Below are positions 48,277-60,187 of a DNA stretch of 64,000 nucleotides, one piece after another. The translations under genes were made by a program, and so were the position numbers. The stretch is taken from positions 62,431,170 through 62,495,169 of the forward strand of contig BRKX01000002.1 of NCBI GenBank assembly GCA_026008535.1, read 5' to 3'. Every line of letters begins with the position of its first letter. Positions within the stretch are counted from its first letter, which is position 1. Under the pieces are notes generated by a model. The model saw nothing but the letters and a program-made list of their open reading frames with translations, made no database searches and was not told where the DNA came from. The DNA is from Perilla frutescens (lineage: Eukaryota; Streptophyta; Magnoliopsida; Lamiales; Lamiaceae).

Positions 48277-50609
48277 TTAAATATCTGCAACCATGTAAAA
48301 ATTTACAAATATATGTTATTATAATGTCTTTCTCATCATAAATAAAAGACTACAAATGCTAACACTATCACCTACCAAAATATTCAAACATTAACTAACA
48401 ATGCTAAAAAAGACAATGGAAGTGCTAAAATTACAACTACCAGTGCTAAAATAGTGAAATGCAAATGCTAAAATAAACAAACGAGAAGAATGATGAAACG
48501 TTCATCCTCATCATATTTCTGTACGTTTAAAGCATTCATTACCAAATACCAATTTATCAACAGATATCACAAACAAATAATATATGTATTCGGAAATGCT
48601 AAAAAAAGAAGAAGGGCTAATCATATTCGATTGTACGTACGATGAGGAAGTAGTAGAACAATAATCCTCCTCCTTCACAGCCAAATCATATTTCTTATCA
48701 ACCAATCTGCATTCCAAACTAAAACAAAATCGAAGAGAATTGCATGAAAAAATCACAGAAAAAGTACAATAAAAATACTTTTACCCGACATCATCATCCA
48801 AGAACAACGAACAACCAAAACTCGGGAACTCGCGTGAACAACGTTTAAGATGAATAAATTTCGAAGAGAATTGATTGAAATCTGAATTATATAAACACAA
48901 CGAAATCGATAAGAATTGAGTAGAATCGCGTGAAAAAGGAAATAGATTTAGAATGGACGTATAGATTCCAAAAGAAGTAGGTGTCAGTCCAAAAATAATA
49001 GATTTCATAAATTATGAAAATACCCTCAGTTCATTAAAAAGTCACTATAATTACAGTAATGTCACCGAGTTTTTTCAATCTTGGAGTGTATCTTGGCCGT
49101 CCAAATAGGCAAGATTTGTGGCTGAAATTGGTTCTCAGTTCTCATAGGGGGATTTGATTCTCACATGAGCCTCTCTCTGTAATACCCCATAAAATAATTA
49201 CTGCTTAATTTCAGTTAATTGTTGAAATTACTATTTAGTATAGTAATTTCCAGTCAGATTAGGGTCGAAAGTATCCGTTAAGTTTCATGGAATTCAAGAT
49301 CAATTAATTCCCATAGGTGAATTAATTATTTCAGTTTGGGTTTAATCCTCTTTTTAGTTATGGAAAGCCGAAATTGTAATTTCAGATAAATTCAATTCCT
49401 ATTCTTTTAAATTTGCGATGTGTATTTATCATGAATTAGATATTCCGATAAATATTTTTAGGATTAGGAGAATCAGATATTCTCTAGTCATTAGTGTTTA
49501 AATTCAGATAATTTAAACAGGGTGATTTAAAATCCGAGAGAATTAGATATTCTCTAGTTCGGACGTTTTAATTATTGAGGATTTAAAATCAGTATTTTGA
49601 AACAGTGTTTTAAAAATCAATAATTTCAAATAACTATTGTTTTAAAATAAGAGAATTATTTTTAGCAATATCGGTTTAGTTCGGGATTTTTCCGGAGACG
49701 GAAAATATCACGATAATCGAGCAATTGGTATTTAAAACGGATTTTTTTTTATTAACCAAGGCATGGGAGGCCATGCCTTTCCCCTCACCTCTCCTATGCC
49801 TCTCACGTTTTTTTTGTTCCCCAAATAGCAAATGGAACTCATATGGAGAGAGAGCAACCCTCATTCTTCTTCATCCTCTTCCATTCATTTTTTTTTCAAC
49901 ATTTTCGAGAGAGAGAGAAGGAGGATACAGCAGCTTCTCATTCTCCATTCCTTCCATCCCATCTTCTTTCATTTTCTACACAAAAGTTGAGAGAAAGAAA
50001 AGGGCAAAGCATCCCTCATTTCATCATCTTCTCCATTTCTTCTTCTCCACACCATCTTCTTGCTTCCATTTTCTTTGAGAGAGAGAGAGTGAGAGAAGCA
50101 AGAAGTTGTAGCCATTGTTGAGAAGAGCTCAAACTTGTTCCAGCCATTCTTCACCGTTTCGCTTCCGGCGTCGTCATTGGAAGCTTCGTTTCCATCGATC
50201 CATCTTCTTCCAAGTTTCTTCCAACATTTCCCCATTGTTGTCTTGAGAGGCATTTCGAAAACTATGGTTTTGTAGTTATGTTTTTAGTTTTCCGCATCGA
50301 TATATATATATATATATATTTGGTTTGTGTTTTAAAGCATGCATTCCGAATTTAAACTCAAGAAGTTGTTGTATGAATTCTTGGTGTTCAAATCATGTTT
50401 GATGATGTAGAAATGAGTTGGTTATGTGTTTTGAGTGGTGTTGTGAAGTTGTGTATCGAGTTTATGGATGTTGTGAACTTGTGTATTGAGTTTCATGGAG
50501 GTTTATCGTGCTCTCGGCCTCAGTTCCGCGAGACCGCGGGGACGCGCACGAGCGCGCACAGGCCGCGCGAGCGCGCACAGGTCGCGCGCCCACGCACTTC
50601 GCTCTCGGC

Positions 50610-51125
50610 AGACTTGCCACCTTTCGGTTAAACGAGCATAACTCCCTCGTTTTACATCGGATTGAGACACCGTAAATTTTACTGGAAACTAGACTTAAGT
50701 GGCTTTCTAATGGTATAGGTCTCAATATCTAATTCATTCTGAGTAAATTATGAAAAATAGGCAAAGTTGGGTCATGTTTCGGTTTTCAGGAAGTCATGGC
50801 AATTCTGCCACCTTTTGGTAAAACGGGTATATCTGTTTCATTTGTTATCATATTAAGCCACTATAAATTTTTAAAAATTCTAGACTTCCATGGCTTTCTA
50901 ATGGTATATAGCTCAGTCCGTAACTCTTCCTAAATCGATCGTGAAAAATCTTCAAAATCAGGTCACGAGTTTGTTTTCGGAAATTCTGGCAATTCTGCCA
51001 TCTTCTAGTAAAACGATCATAACTTTTTCGTTAGTTATCATCTTGAATCATCGTAAATTTAGCCATAAACTAGACTTATGTGGCTTTCCATTGGTATATG
51101 GTACAATCCCTACACCTTAGTGATT
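50610..51125 (+). repeat. Three tandem ~190-bp repeats in the solo LTR
   Basis: Units start near 50613, 50803 and 50993. Each runs TGCCACCTTTCGGTTAAACG or a variant, then CATAACT, a TAAATTTT-type segment, CTAGACTTAAGTGGCTTTC or a variant, and TTGGTATA or AATGGTATA. They diverge but align throughout. Confidence 0.8.
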
Positions 51126-51717
51126 CAAAACAGAGAATTTTTCAAAGATAGACGTTATGTGGAACGTTGTTTAGTCAACAAACTTCGTGATGACTTTGTT
51201 CCTAGAATCTAATTGTGATTATGTTAAGGTATTTTTGATACCTTAGATGATGATTTATGCCTTAATATGTTGAATAGCTAGGGTTGAGAATAACCCTTAA
51301 GCTAAGATAAAATTTAGAACGGATACTAGACCTTGATAGGCCTTCGTGTCATGTTGAGTCCTGTCAGATTTAGGATCAACATGCTAAGTATATTTTTATA
51401 TATTGAAGGCTAGCAGATCTGCAAGGGATAAGGCCTGTGAAGAATTTAGAGCTGCCGTATTAAAACATCGGTGAAAGGTGGACTTTCTTTTTAACGGACT
51501 CTTAGTCCAAATAATGATTTGAGTTTTTACTCACCCGCAGTTAATTATTTCTGATGCAAATAAATGATTGTCATGCATAAAATGTTTTGTTTTGTATGAT
51601 ATCCTTATCCATATTTAGTTAGCTCGCAAGGGGCTTTCTAACTCTTAAATCGATCGAGCCTCGTGCTAACTTAGCGTGTTAACCGAGGTTAGTGTACACT
51701 TGGATCGGTGATATTAG

Positions 51718-51905
51718 GAAGAGGGAAAGGCTGAGCGGAGCTATTCCTGACTAAGACATCGACGATGCTAAACGTCCTTGGAAAAGGCTGAGCAGAGCTA
51801 TTCCTCGGAGTTTAGTTCAGATATGTATTCGTGGAAAAGGCTGAGCGGAGCTATTCCTCGATGTGTGCGGAAAAGGCTGAGCGGAGCTATTTCTTGGCAC
51901 ACCAG
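51718..51905 (+). repeat. Array of four GGCTGAGCGGAGCTATTCC units in the solo LTR
   Basis: Four copies of GGAAA(A)GGCTGAGCGGAGCTATTCC-type sequence with spacers of about 20-35 bases (near 51720, 51780, 51835 and 51868). Each has GGAA at the left and TTCC at the right, so each can fold as a short hairpin. Confidence 0.85.
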
Positions 51906-52503
51906 TTGGGATATGGATGATCATATAACAGAAAGGCGCGCGCAATGACAAGAAAATGATTTAGTAAAACATAGGGCCTTTTCAGATAAAACCCCTATGT
52001 GTTTACTCGGATGCATGACAATAAAACCAGTTTTAAGAAATGTTCATAATATCAGATATATTATGATATTTTTGGCAATGTGTTCACTGAGTATACTTGT
52101 ACTCAGCCCTGCATGTTTGTTTTTAAATGTGCAGGTTGAGTGTTGATGGTGCAGGGTGAAGTGCTGAGAAAGAAAGTTGTTTTGTATAAGACTCAGAATA
52201 TTTCCTGTATTTTGTTATACTATATTGCTTCCGCTAATTAAGTCTAATCGAGTCAAGTCTTCAGTATGTCTTGAACTCGCTGATACCTTTTTGTTATTCT
52301 AAGGTATCTATATTTATTCAGTTATATTTTGAGAAATAAAAGTCAGTTCAGAACTTGAGTTCACTGCAAATATCGTTCCTGGAATACAGTTTTTCATTCC
52401 TTTATTTAAATATTTTCGGTTCGCGCCTTGATCTATCATTCATTGGGATCGAGTTGTGCCAGTCACACTTCATATTATCAGATATTAATTTGAGGTCGTG
52501 ACA

Positions 52504-52548
<45 letters not shown>

Positions 52549-52587
52549 AACACAATTTTCACTGCATTCAAATTTTGCGCCAATTTT

Positions 52588-52713
52588 TATCCAATTATGT
52601 AATTTCAGCATTAAAATTTTTCGATCATGCTAAATAAATTACATTAAAAAATAATTGAACCTCCCTCCCACGTTTACATTTCAATTTAGTTCCTAGTTTT
52701 CAGACAAAATTGA
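52588..52713 (+). repeat. Direct repeat, left copy (partner at 54163-54289)
   Basis: CAATTATGTAATTTCAGCAT ... TTACATTAAAAAATAATTGA ... CAGACAAAATTGAAAATTTT recurs with few changes at 54160-54289. The two copies bracket the left arm of the inverted duplication, which may mean the arm inserted into, or duplicated, this sequence. Confidence 0.75.
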
Positions 52714-52715
52714 AA

Positions 52716-53053
52716 ATTTTGCACCCGTGCGATGCACGGTAATCAACAATCTTAATTTAAATAATTAAAGACAATCCATATTATAAATTTATATGATAAA
52801 CAAATAAGTAAAATAAAAAATTACAGAATATAAGTGAGCTAAAAAATATAGAATACTATGGGATAATTTTTCGTTGTAAAATATTAATTTAGACCTTTCT
52901 TATTATACTCTTACATAGTAGTAAGACGTTAAAAAATAAAAATAAAAATAGTAATTGAATGACTATGATTTTAAATTTAATGGTAACGACATACTAATAA
53001 TTAAATTATATACAAAGTGAATTTATAATAAAAAGTAACATAAATGATGAATT

Positions 53054-53084
<31 letters not shown>

Positions 53085-54000
53085 TGGAATAATTCTTTAT
53101 GTTCAATGTTTATAGCAGAAGTTTGTCAATACAATTGTAATGATCTGAGTACTCCAATATCAAAATAGTCCAAAGAATTTACATTCCTTCTTCTCAAAAA
53201 AGGAAAAAAAAAAAAAAAAAACCACATTACTCGACAACATACCTAAGGGAGATTAGCGGGCACCAAACCCCAAATTTTTCATTTTTAAATAAAAAATATT
53301 TTTTAAATATTTTGACAAAAATATTTTGGAGTTATATCTTACTGCTTAAGTAGATATTAATTATGGTGTTCCCGATTTTTTCCACCTTATATTATGTTAA
53401 TGACAATGTTATGATTTTTTCATGCGATATTGTTAAAAAATACACCAATATCGTTAATATAATAGGAGGAAATCGAGAACTAATATCATTAACATCTACT
53501 AATGTTATCATTCATGTTTCCAAAAATATAATTTAAAAAACATTTTAAATTATTTATTTTTTTGATTAGAAACTAAATTCCAAGGGCACAGTTGAATCTT
53601 CCACATTCAAGAAGCAACGCAACACTTCCACCAAATTCCCACTTCATGCGTAACCTGAAATCAAATAATTTCAAGTGGACACAACTTTTCCATCTATCTC
53701 ATCAAACACCTTATTTTGCATAGATGCAAACACCATAAGCTATGTACAACGTTTTAAGGCCTAAATATTTGTAACTAACTTCATTGAAAAATTCATCATT
53801 AAATTTAAGCATTACCCAGGAAATTAGAGACTGAAGAGAGGCATAACCAGTAGAGAATGTAATTGTACCTTTCCAACAAAGGCAATTAGATTGAAAAGGC
53901 TATAATTTCATTGAATACAGATAGTGAAAGATTTTACCACAATTGAAAATCAGAGTTTGTTTGACACCATATGCCCACTCCAGACTTAATTCACATGCAG
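52716..54000 (-). repeat. Left arm of an inverted duplication carrying a PPR gene fragment
   Basis: It matches the reverse complement of 61560-62588 in two blocks (52716-53170 with 62100-62588; 53585-54000 with 61600-62080). Between the blocks sits a small noncoding element (about 53230-53580) related to 21050-21290. The outer edge reads GCACCCGTGCGATGCACGG. On the minus strand, 53760-53590 contains a broken frame with VFDEIDGKVVST and YLISGYA, like a pentatricopeptide repeat. Confidence 0.75.
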
Positions 54001-55298
54001 TAAATGTATTTTTTTTTATAAAAAATGAAAATTTTATTAAATAGATAAAACATTAAATTGAAGACAATCTAAGTCCTAATAGATAAACATAAAATTCCAA
54101 TTTAAAACTAAATTTGGTGTGTGATGGTTTAAAATTCCATACAAAGAGAGAATTTTTTTGTCAATTATGTAATTTCAACATTAAAAATTTTCAATCATAT
54201 TACATTAAAAAATAATTAAACCCCCTCCCCCACATTCACATTTCAATTTAGTTGCCAGTTTTCAGACAAAATTGATAATTTTCTAAAGTAGTTTTTCTGC
54301 CTCTTTCTAGAGTTAAAAATTATCCATAACCGGCGTGTAATTTGGAGTAGTTTATTACAACTTTTGTAAAATGTTAAAATCATGGTCAATTTCTTCAATT
54401 GTTCTCAATCGCTGTTGGTACAACTAATTTCCTTTTCTTCCTTTCTCTTTGGAATAAATTGCCTTCTCTCCCAAACCCCCATTTCGCAACTCCTTCTTAC
54501 CAAGAAAAATATGGTGGAGTGAGGTTGCTTGGAGATCAAAAGTCACGGGTTCAAATCTTCTCAATACCACAAGTCGGGTGTGTGAATAAAAAAAAAAAGA
54601 AAAAAATATGGTGGGAGATAGGCATGCTACAAAGATTCTCATTATTCAGAGACATCGATGTGCAACACAACTTAATTCAGATCTCCCAACTTCAAAATTA
54701 TCTTCCAATTTGTATTCAACTACATATATAATCTAATTTCATACTATATTAATTGTGAATTTTGGAGTTCATAATCTAGAAGATTCCTAGCAGATATACT
54801 GCAAAACGATGGAATACGTGATTGTGGTGATCACCTCATCTTCAACAAAAATGAATATTATCATGGGTTTCTCTTCAGGTAGAATTGGCAAATAGAAATT
54901 CGATATTGTGTCAAATGTGAAATCTTATAATTCTCCTTTGCATGCATGATATTTTGTAACTACAATTTAATTTGATTTGAATCATTCAGTTTTTTTTTTT
55001 AAATTAATTGTATTTTTATTATTGTTGTGGTTCTCTCTCTATTGGTAGAAGAGAATTCTCGACACGAATATTATTTTATTGATTCCACTAACTTATTTAT
55101 TATCTTCTTTGTTTGTATACTGACTCAATGGAATGAAGCTAAGACCCATAAATGTTGCTTCTAATTTGAATATTATACATTACATGTCAACCTTTTATTA
55201 ATAAACAACAATATTAATATGATAAAAGTTTAATTTTTTTTAATTAAAAACTATAGTTTGCAGAAAGTTTGTCAGATATACTTTTAAAATTTAACGTC
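54001..55298. other. Spacer with direct repeat and SINE copy
   Basis: It contains the right copy of the direct repeat (54163-54289) and a SINE (54510-54600). The rest is AT-rich and noncoding. Confidence 0.5.
54510..54600 (+). mobile_element. tRNA-derived SINE copy, 5' truncated
   Basis: TGGTGGAGTGAGGTTGCTTG, box B-like GGGTTCAAATCTTC, CAATACCACAAGTCGGGTGT and an A-rich tail. The first bases of box A are missing. Confidence 0.7.
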
Positions 55299-55579
55299 AT
55301 TCCTGTTAAAAGCTGTAGAAAGTGAAATATATTTGCAGAATCTAAACAATGAAAGAGAGAGATATTTGTGTGAATTTTCTATTGTATTCAACTTGAATGA
55401 AAGATGTAGATATTTACATAGATTTATAGCTAAACTAAGAGCTAACTAACTTCTAACTAACTCCACAATCTGCGGATCGGAAGCCACGTGGAGAGAAGAA
55501 TCTGTAACTGCTAACTAACTTTGTATGCATGCAAGCATGCATGCATAAATACATTTAACACCCTCCTTCAGAACCCGAG

Positions 55580-57348
55580 CTATGTTGATCTAAGTTTTAG
55601 TCTGTCTCGCAAGCATTGAAACCTTGTTTCAGACAAAGGTTTAGTAAACAAATCTGCTACTTGATCTACAGATGGTACATGCCCAATTTCAACTATTTTG
55701 TCTTGAACTTTTTCGTGCACAAAATGAACATCTATTTCCACATGCTTTGTTCACGCATGGAAAACTGGATTTGAAGCTAAGGCTATCGCGCTGCAATTGT
55801 CACACCATATCTTGGCAGAAGCATCAACTAGAAATCTCAATTCTTTCCACAAAGCTTTCGGCCAAACAACATCAACTGTTACATTTGCAAGTGCCCTATA
55901 TTTTGACTCGGCACTACTCCAGGAAACAATCTCCTATTTTTTCGAGCTCCATGTAATAAGATTTTATCCAAGAAAGACACAGTGCCCGCCGGTAGAACAC
56001 CTATCATCTAGGCAACTTACCCAATTTGCATCGGAGTATGCTTCAAAATATAGCGAAGATGTTGGACTGAAGCTCAACGAGAAATGTCGAGTACCTTTCA
56101 AATACCGCAACAAGTATTTACAAGCAAAAACTGACTCAGTTTGTTTACTGAAAATGAAATATCAGGTCTTGTCAAAGTAAGGTATTGAAGGGCTCCGACG
56201 GTGCTTCTATACAAGGTAGGATGATCTAAAGGAACTCCATTCTGCTTAGACAACTTTGTAGAAGGCGGCATTGGAGTGGCACACGACTTGCAGTTAGTAA
56301 GATTATTCTTGACAAGCAACCCATCAAGATACTTGATCTGAGATAAGCCAAACTTGTCGTGTTGATGAGCAATCTCTATTCCCAGAAAGTAGTTAACCAT
56401 ACCAAGATCTTTAAGTGCAAATTTATCATTTAGATCTTGAATAATAGTTTATATTTCAGAATCACTATCACCAGTGACCAATATGTCATCTACATACACC
56501 AATATAAGAACCACATTCTGAGAGGTTTTTTCAAAAAATAATGAAAAGTCAGATTGAGATCTTATAAAACCAACAGAAATCAGATGTGTCTTCAGAGTAT
56601 TATACCAAGCCCGAGGTGCTTGCCTTAAATCATAGATTGCTTTGTGTAATTTACACACATGTTGTGGAAACTGCGCACTCTCAAACCCCTTAGGTTGGGT
56701 CATATAGATAGTTTCTTCAAGATCACCATTTAAGAATGCATTGTTAATGTCTATCTGCCTTATAGACCAGTTGTTGATAGCTGCCATAGCAAAAACTAAC
56801 CTAAGTGTGGAAAATTTGACAACTGGACTAAAGGTTTCAAGAAAATCAACTCCGGCATATTGTTCAAATCCTCTAGCAACCAATCTGGCCTTCAACTTGT
56901 CTAATGAGCCATCAGGTTTAGTTTTAACTTTAAAAACCCATTTATTTGAAATGAGCTTCTGATCAGCAGTAGAGGGAACTAAAACCCATGTATTTTTCTC
57001 TTGTAGGGAAGAGAATGCTGCCTGCATAGCTGCAAACCAAGCTAGATCAACAAGAGCTTAATTGATAGTAGTAGGTTCAGTAGGCAACAAATGTTCAGAA
57101 AGCTAGACCTTTGGTTAAAAAATACCATTCTTTGCTTTAGTAGTCATACTGTGCTATGTTGTGGAGGAACTATGGGAGAAGTTGTAGTAGAGCTGACAGA
57201 TGAAAAAGACTGCACATAAGAAGAAGAAGAAGAAAAAGAAGAACTAGGGTTAGAAACAGTGGCTGAAATCTGGGAGGAACTAGAAATAACCCTAGTGGAA
57301 GAAGGAAAAATAGGAGAAATAGAAGTAGACTCATGATTTTGTGGAGAG
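55580..57348 (-). pseudogene. Copia reverse transcriptase and RNase H
   Basis: A Ser-rich linker (57170-57348) leads into reverse transcriptase: KARLVARGFEQYAGVDFLET, QIDINNAFLNGDLEE, then the catalytic YVDDILVTG (about 56475). Downstream are the RT tail (GMVNYFLGIEI, TLYRSTVGALQYL, RPDISFSVNKLSQF) and RNase H with SAESKYRALANV and KHVEIDVHFVHEKV, ending ADLFTKPLSETRF before a stop at 55580. Stops interrupt it at about 56449 and 56098 and several times in RNase H. The catalytic Asp pair is intact. Confidence 0.85.
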
Positions 57349-58807
57349 GTAGATGTTCGATATTTATTTTCACCTAAACTGCAAGTGTACAGTGAGGCTT
57401 ATAGGACAGCAGTGAACAAGGTCGTATCCACAGAGATTTAATAATTAATCTACTAGTTATCTAATTTAATCCCTCGCAGTTATCTAGACTATAAAACATA
57501 ATTGAATCTAACTATCTAAAAACTAAAACTAATTAAATAAACTAAATTACCACCGAAGAAATCAACACGAAAAATCAAACACTGGAGAAAAAGACGCATT
57601 CTAGGATTGGATACTCATTATTTAATCCATTCTCTTAATCAATTCATTTAATGTCTATGTTGGGATTTAAATCATGCTAGAACAATCACTCATTTATTCT
57701 AAACCTTCTCTCGAAGTGCCTAGATTGTAGATCACACAACAAATATTAACGTGTCCATTCAATACCTATTGTGCAACTCCTAATGGTTCCAAAGATTTAC
57801 TGTTCTCTAAATTAACCGCAACTCTCTCGAGTGATATTGACTAACCAGTTAATTATTCCAGATCTTGTGTTAAAACTCATCTCTCGAATTATGGATTAAC
57901 CCATCAAATTGCATCATTTAGTGATCAGGTAAATAATAAAGAGAAAAGCGGGAATAATCAAAATATAATCAAATCATAGACACCAAATAAAATGAATTAA
58001 AAGAACTTCATAAATAACTCATAATCCAACCCTAGAATACTAGGGTTTTAGCTATCCATGGCAAAATAAATAACTAAAACAATCCATAGAGTAAACATTG
58101 TATTTCTAAGAACAGATAAAATAAAACCCGAATGAATTAATTTGTCTCTAATCTTGGAAAGCTCTTGAATCGCTTGGTCTTGTTCTTCGCATCTGTTTTT
58201 CTCTACAACAAACCTCTGGTGGCAACTTTTGGGTAGGTGGAATTGTGTGTAATTTTCGTACATCAAAAACCCTTAAATACCAAGTAGAGAAAAGCTCAAA
58301 AATAGATCAAAAATCGGAAAAAGCCCGGCCCAGTCGTGACCATGCTCACGACCAACACGCCTGCGACTCCGGTCGTGAATCCACGTGGCGCCACGTGTCC
58401 TGACGTGGCAAAAAATTTGCGAGCTTCAACAGAATTTGCGACCAAGGTCGTGAATTTCCTTCTTCGTGACCCCTTCTCTGTCGCAATGTTGCAGTCGTCT
58501 CCACTTTCTCATTTGCGACCATGCAGTCATGACCGGGTTACAGGTGATTGCTCGCGACTTTTCTTCTCAGCTTGTTTCGTCCCGTTTTCTCGATCAATTT
58601 TATCATGTACTCTTTCGAGACTTCATCAACTATCTCATGACCAAAATACAGCAAATCTCGGGACAAAACCTACAAAAAATAATAAACACACCAAACTCTA
58701 AGAACGGGTGAAATCTAATTAAACTGGGATGAAAGCACGAGTAAATCATATAAAATACACACTTAAATAGCCCAAGAAATAGTGCAAAATCCCAGTTTAT
58801 CAGTAGA
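57349..58807. mobile_element. Solo LTR nested in the copia element
   Basis: 57354-58802 (1449 bases) begins TGTTCGATATTT and ends CAGTTTATCA, with GTAGA repeated on both sides (57349-57353, 58803-58807). The copia frame resumes correctly across the two sides, which confirms the boundaries. It is related to copies A and B at 27375-35657 and to the fragment at 13080-13335. The block 58330-58560 is GC-richer and repeats GGTCGTGA and CACGACC words. No genes. Confidence 0.85.
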
Positions 58808-60187
58808 GAAAATAGAAGAGTAAGAAAACTCTTCCTCATGAAAGGCTACAGGATCTTCCACATAGAACCTGCCATTAGGATGATAACATATAGGCCATTA
58901 TGATGAGAGCTATATAAAAAAAAATGCATTTGCTTGATTTGAATTGAAGTTTATGTGAATCGTAAAGTTTTAGGTAAGGATAGGAGACACATCCAAAGAC
59001 TTTAAGATGAGTGTAAGTAGGGAGAATTTTGAATAAAACCTGGAAAGAAGATTGATGATTTAGAGTAGGTATAGGTAGTCTGTTTATAAGATATGTGGCG
59101 GTGTGGATGCTTCCCACCAGAATTATAGAGGAAGAGAGGCTTGAGACAACAAAGTTAACCCCTTATCAACAATATGTTGATGTTTTCTCTCAGCTCTACC
59201 ATTCTGTTGGTGTATATATGAACATGGATGCTGGAAATGGATACCTAATTGATGAAAGTAAGAAACAAGAGGTCTATACTCACTTCCCCAATCAGACTAA
59301 AAGGCTTGAACAGAAGAATGAAACTGACATTGCACCATAGCTAGAACTTTTTTCACAACACTACAAGCTTCTGATTTCAAAGTAAGAGGATAGATCCAAG
59401 TAAACCTAGTGAAATCATCTAGAAAATGGATATAGTACTTGTAGTCATGAACACTAAGAGTGTGTGCAGGACCCTAGATGTCTGAGTGTATAAGTTGAAA
59501 AGGTGTAGATATTTTAGTAGCTTGAGATGTATAAGCAGTTTGATAAAGTTGTCCAGATTTGCATGTATCATAGAATGACAGAGATGAAGAAGAGAAATGA
59601 ATATGAAGAGTATGAAGAAGTGTAGAAAGCACAGTGACATTAGGATGACCAAGCTTGCGATGCCATTTATTTATTTCACTGTTACTAGTACAAATAAATG
59701 CATCAGTATGAGATATAGAAGCAATACTGCTAGCAGTAGATATAGTAGGCTGAGCAGATGAACCTGAATTGTCTATAGCATAATAAGCAGTAGCTTGTAG
59801 AGAATCACCAAAAGGAGTGCCAGCTTTCTTCAAATGAAGCATAGACAGGTCAAGTCTGTACAGACCCTTTTCCAGTGTGCCTTTCATCAAAAGCTTGTTG
59901 CTAAGTTTGTCCTTGACAAGACAAGAATCAACATGAAACTCAACAATCACATTGTTATCATTTATGAACTGTGAGATACTCAGCATATTTTTTGTAATTT
60001 GTGGAACATAAAGAATGTTGTTAAGCAGAAGAGAATGAGATGACTGAGCTACAACAGCCTTACCAGAGGCAGTAATAGGCAGATGTTGGCCATTTCCAAC
60101 CACCAACCATTCATCTCCAGTCACTGTCGAGGCCAGAGATAAGTTTTGTAGCTCATTTGTGATATGGTTTGTGGCTCCACTATCCAT
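58808..60187 (-). pseudogene. Copia protease and integrase, nonsense-mutated
   Basis: It starts with the protease motif MDSGATNHITNE (60187), then the GAG-pre-integrase WHRKLGHPN. The integrase begins HSDI followed by a TAG stop where the family has Trp before GP (about 59474). The catalytic core is shifted and broken between 59470 and 59100. After that come ATYLINRLPIPTLNHQSSFQ and VFGCVSYPYLK (59060-58960), then the post-integrase region up to the solo LTR. It is not functional. Confidence 0.8.

Larger units (their letters stand above)
49173..52508 (+). mobile_element. Solo LTR, 3.3 kb, with CTCTC target duplication
   Basis: 49178-52503 begins TGTAATACCCCATAAAATAA and ends TTGAGGTCGTGACA, with CTCTC on both sides. 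Because the flank is a CT microsatellite, the duplication is suggestive rather than proof. The size fits the large LTRs of some plant gypsy lineages. It contains a (TA)n run near 50299-50320, a GC-rich CGCGCG block (50505-50625), three tandem ~190-base repeats and a short-repeat array. No internal retrotransposon genes are present. Orientation is inferred only from TG...CA, so the strand is tentative. Confidence 0.7.
46249..52550. mobile_element. Long-TIR (MULE-like) DNA transposon with a FAR1-type remnant
   Basis: The left terminus after a TA tract (GGTTGGGTTCCAGAAGGAAC ... GCCTATTTGGACGGCCAGGA) recurs inverted at 49080-49172, where the minus strand reads TTGCCTATTTGGACGGCCAAG. The inverted repeats are about 85 bases and imperfect. 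A solo LTR (49178-52503) is inserted at the right margin, inside a CT/TA tract that continues to about 52550. The interior has arrays of TTAGCATTGTCATGACTTA-like words (46470-47620). I assign MULE-like from the transposase remnant. The 9-bp duplication expected for MULEs could not be verified. Confidence 0.6.

Noticed and set aside
50395..50725. Frames on both strands through the CG-rich block
   Set aside because: They arise from GC-rich repeats inside a solo LTR, with no domain similarity.
54545..54570. tRNA gene suggested by GGGTTCAAATC
   Set aside because: This is a SINE box B; there is no cloverleaf or acceptor stem around it.
58336..58711. Overlapping frames of 121 and 81 residues
   Set aside because: They lie in the GC-rich block of a solo LTR and show no protein family pattern.
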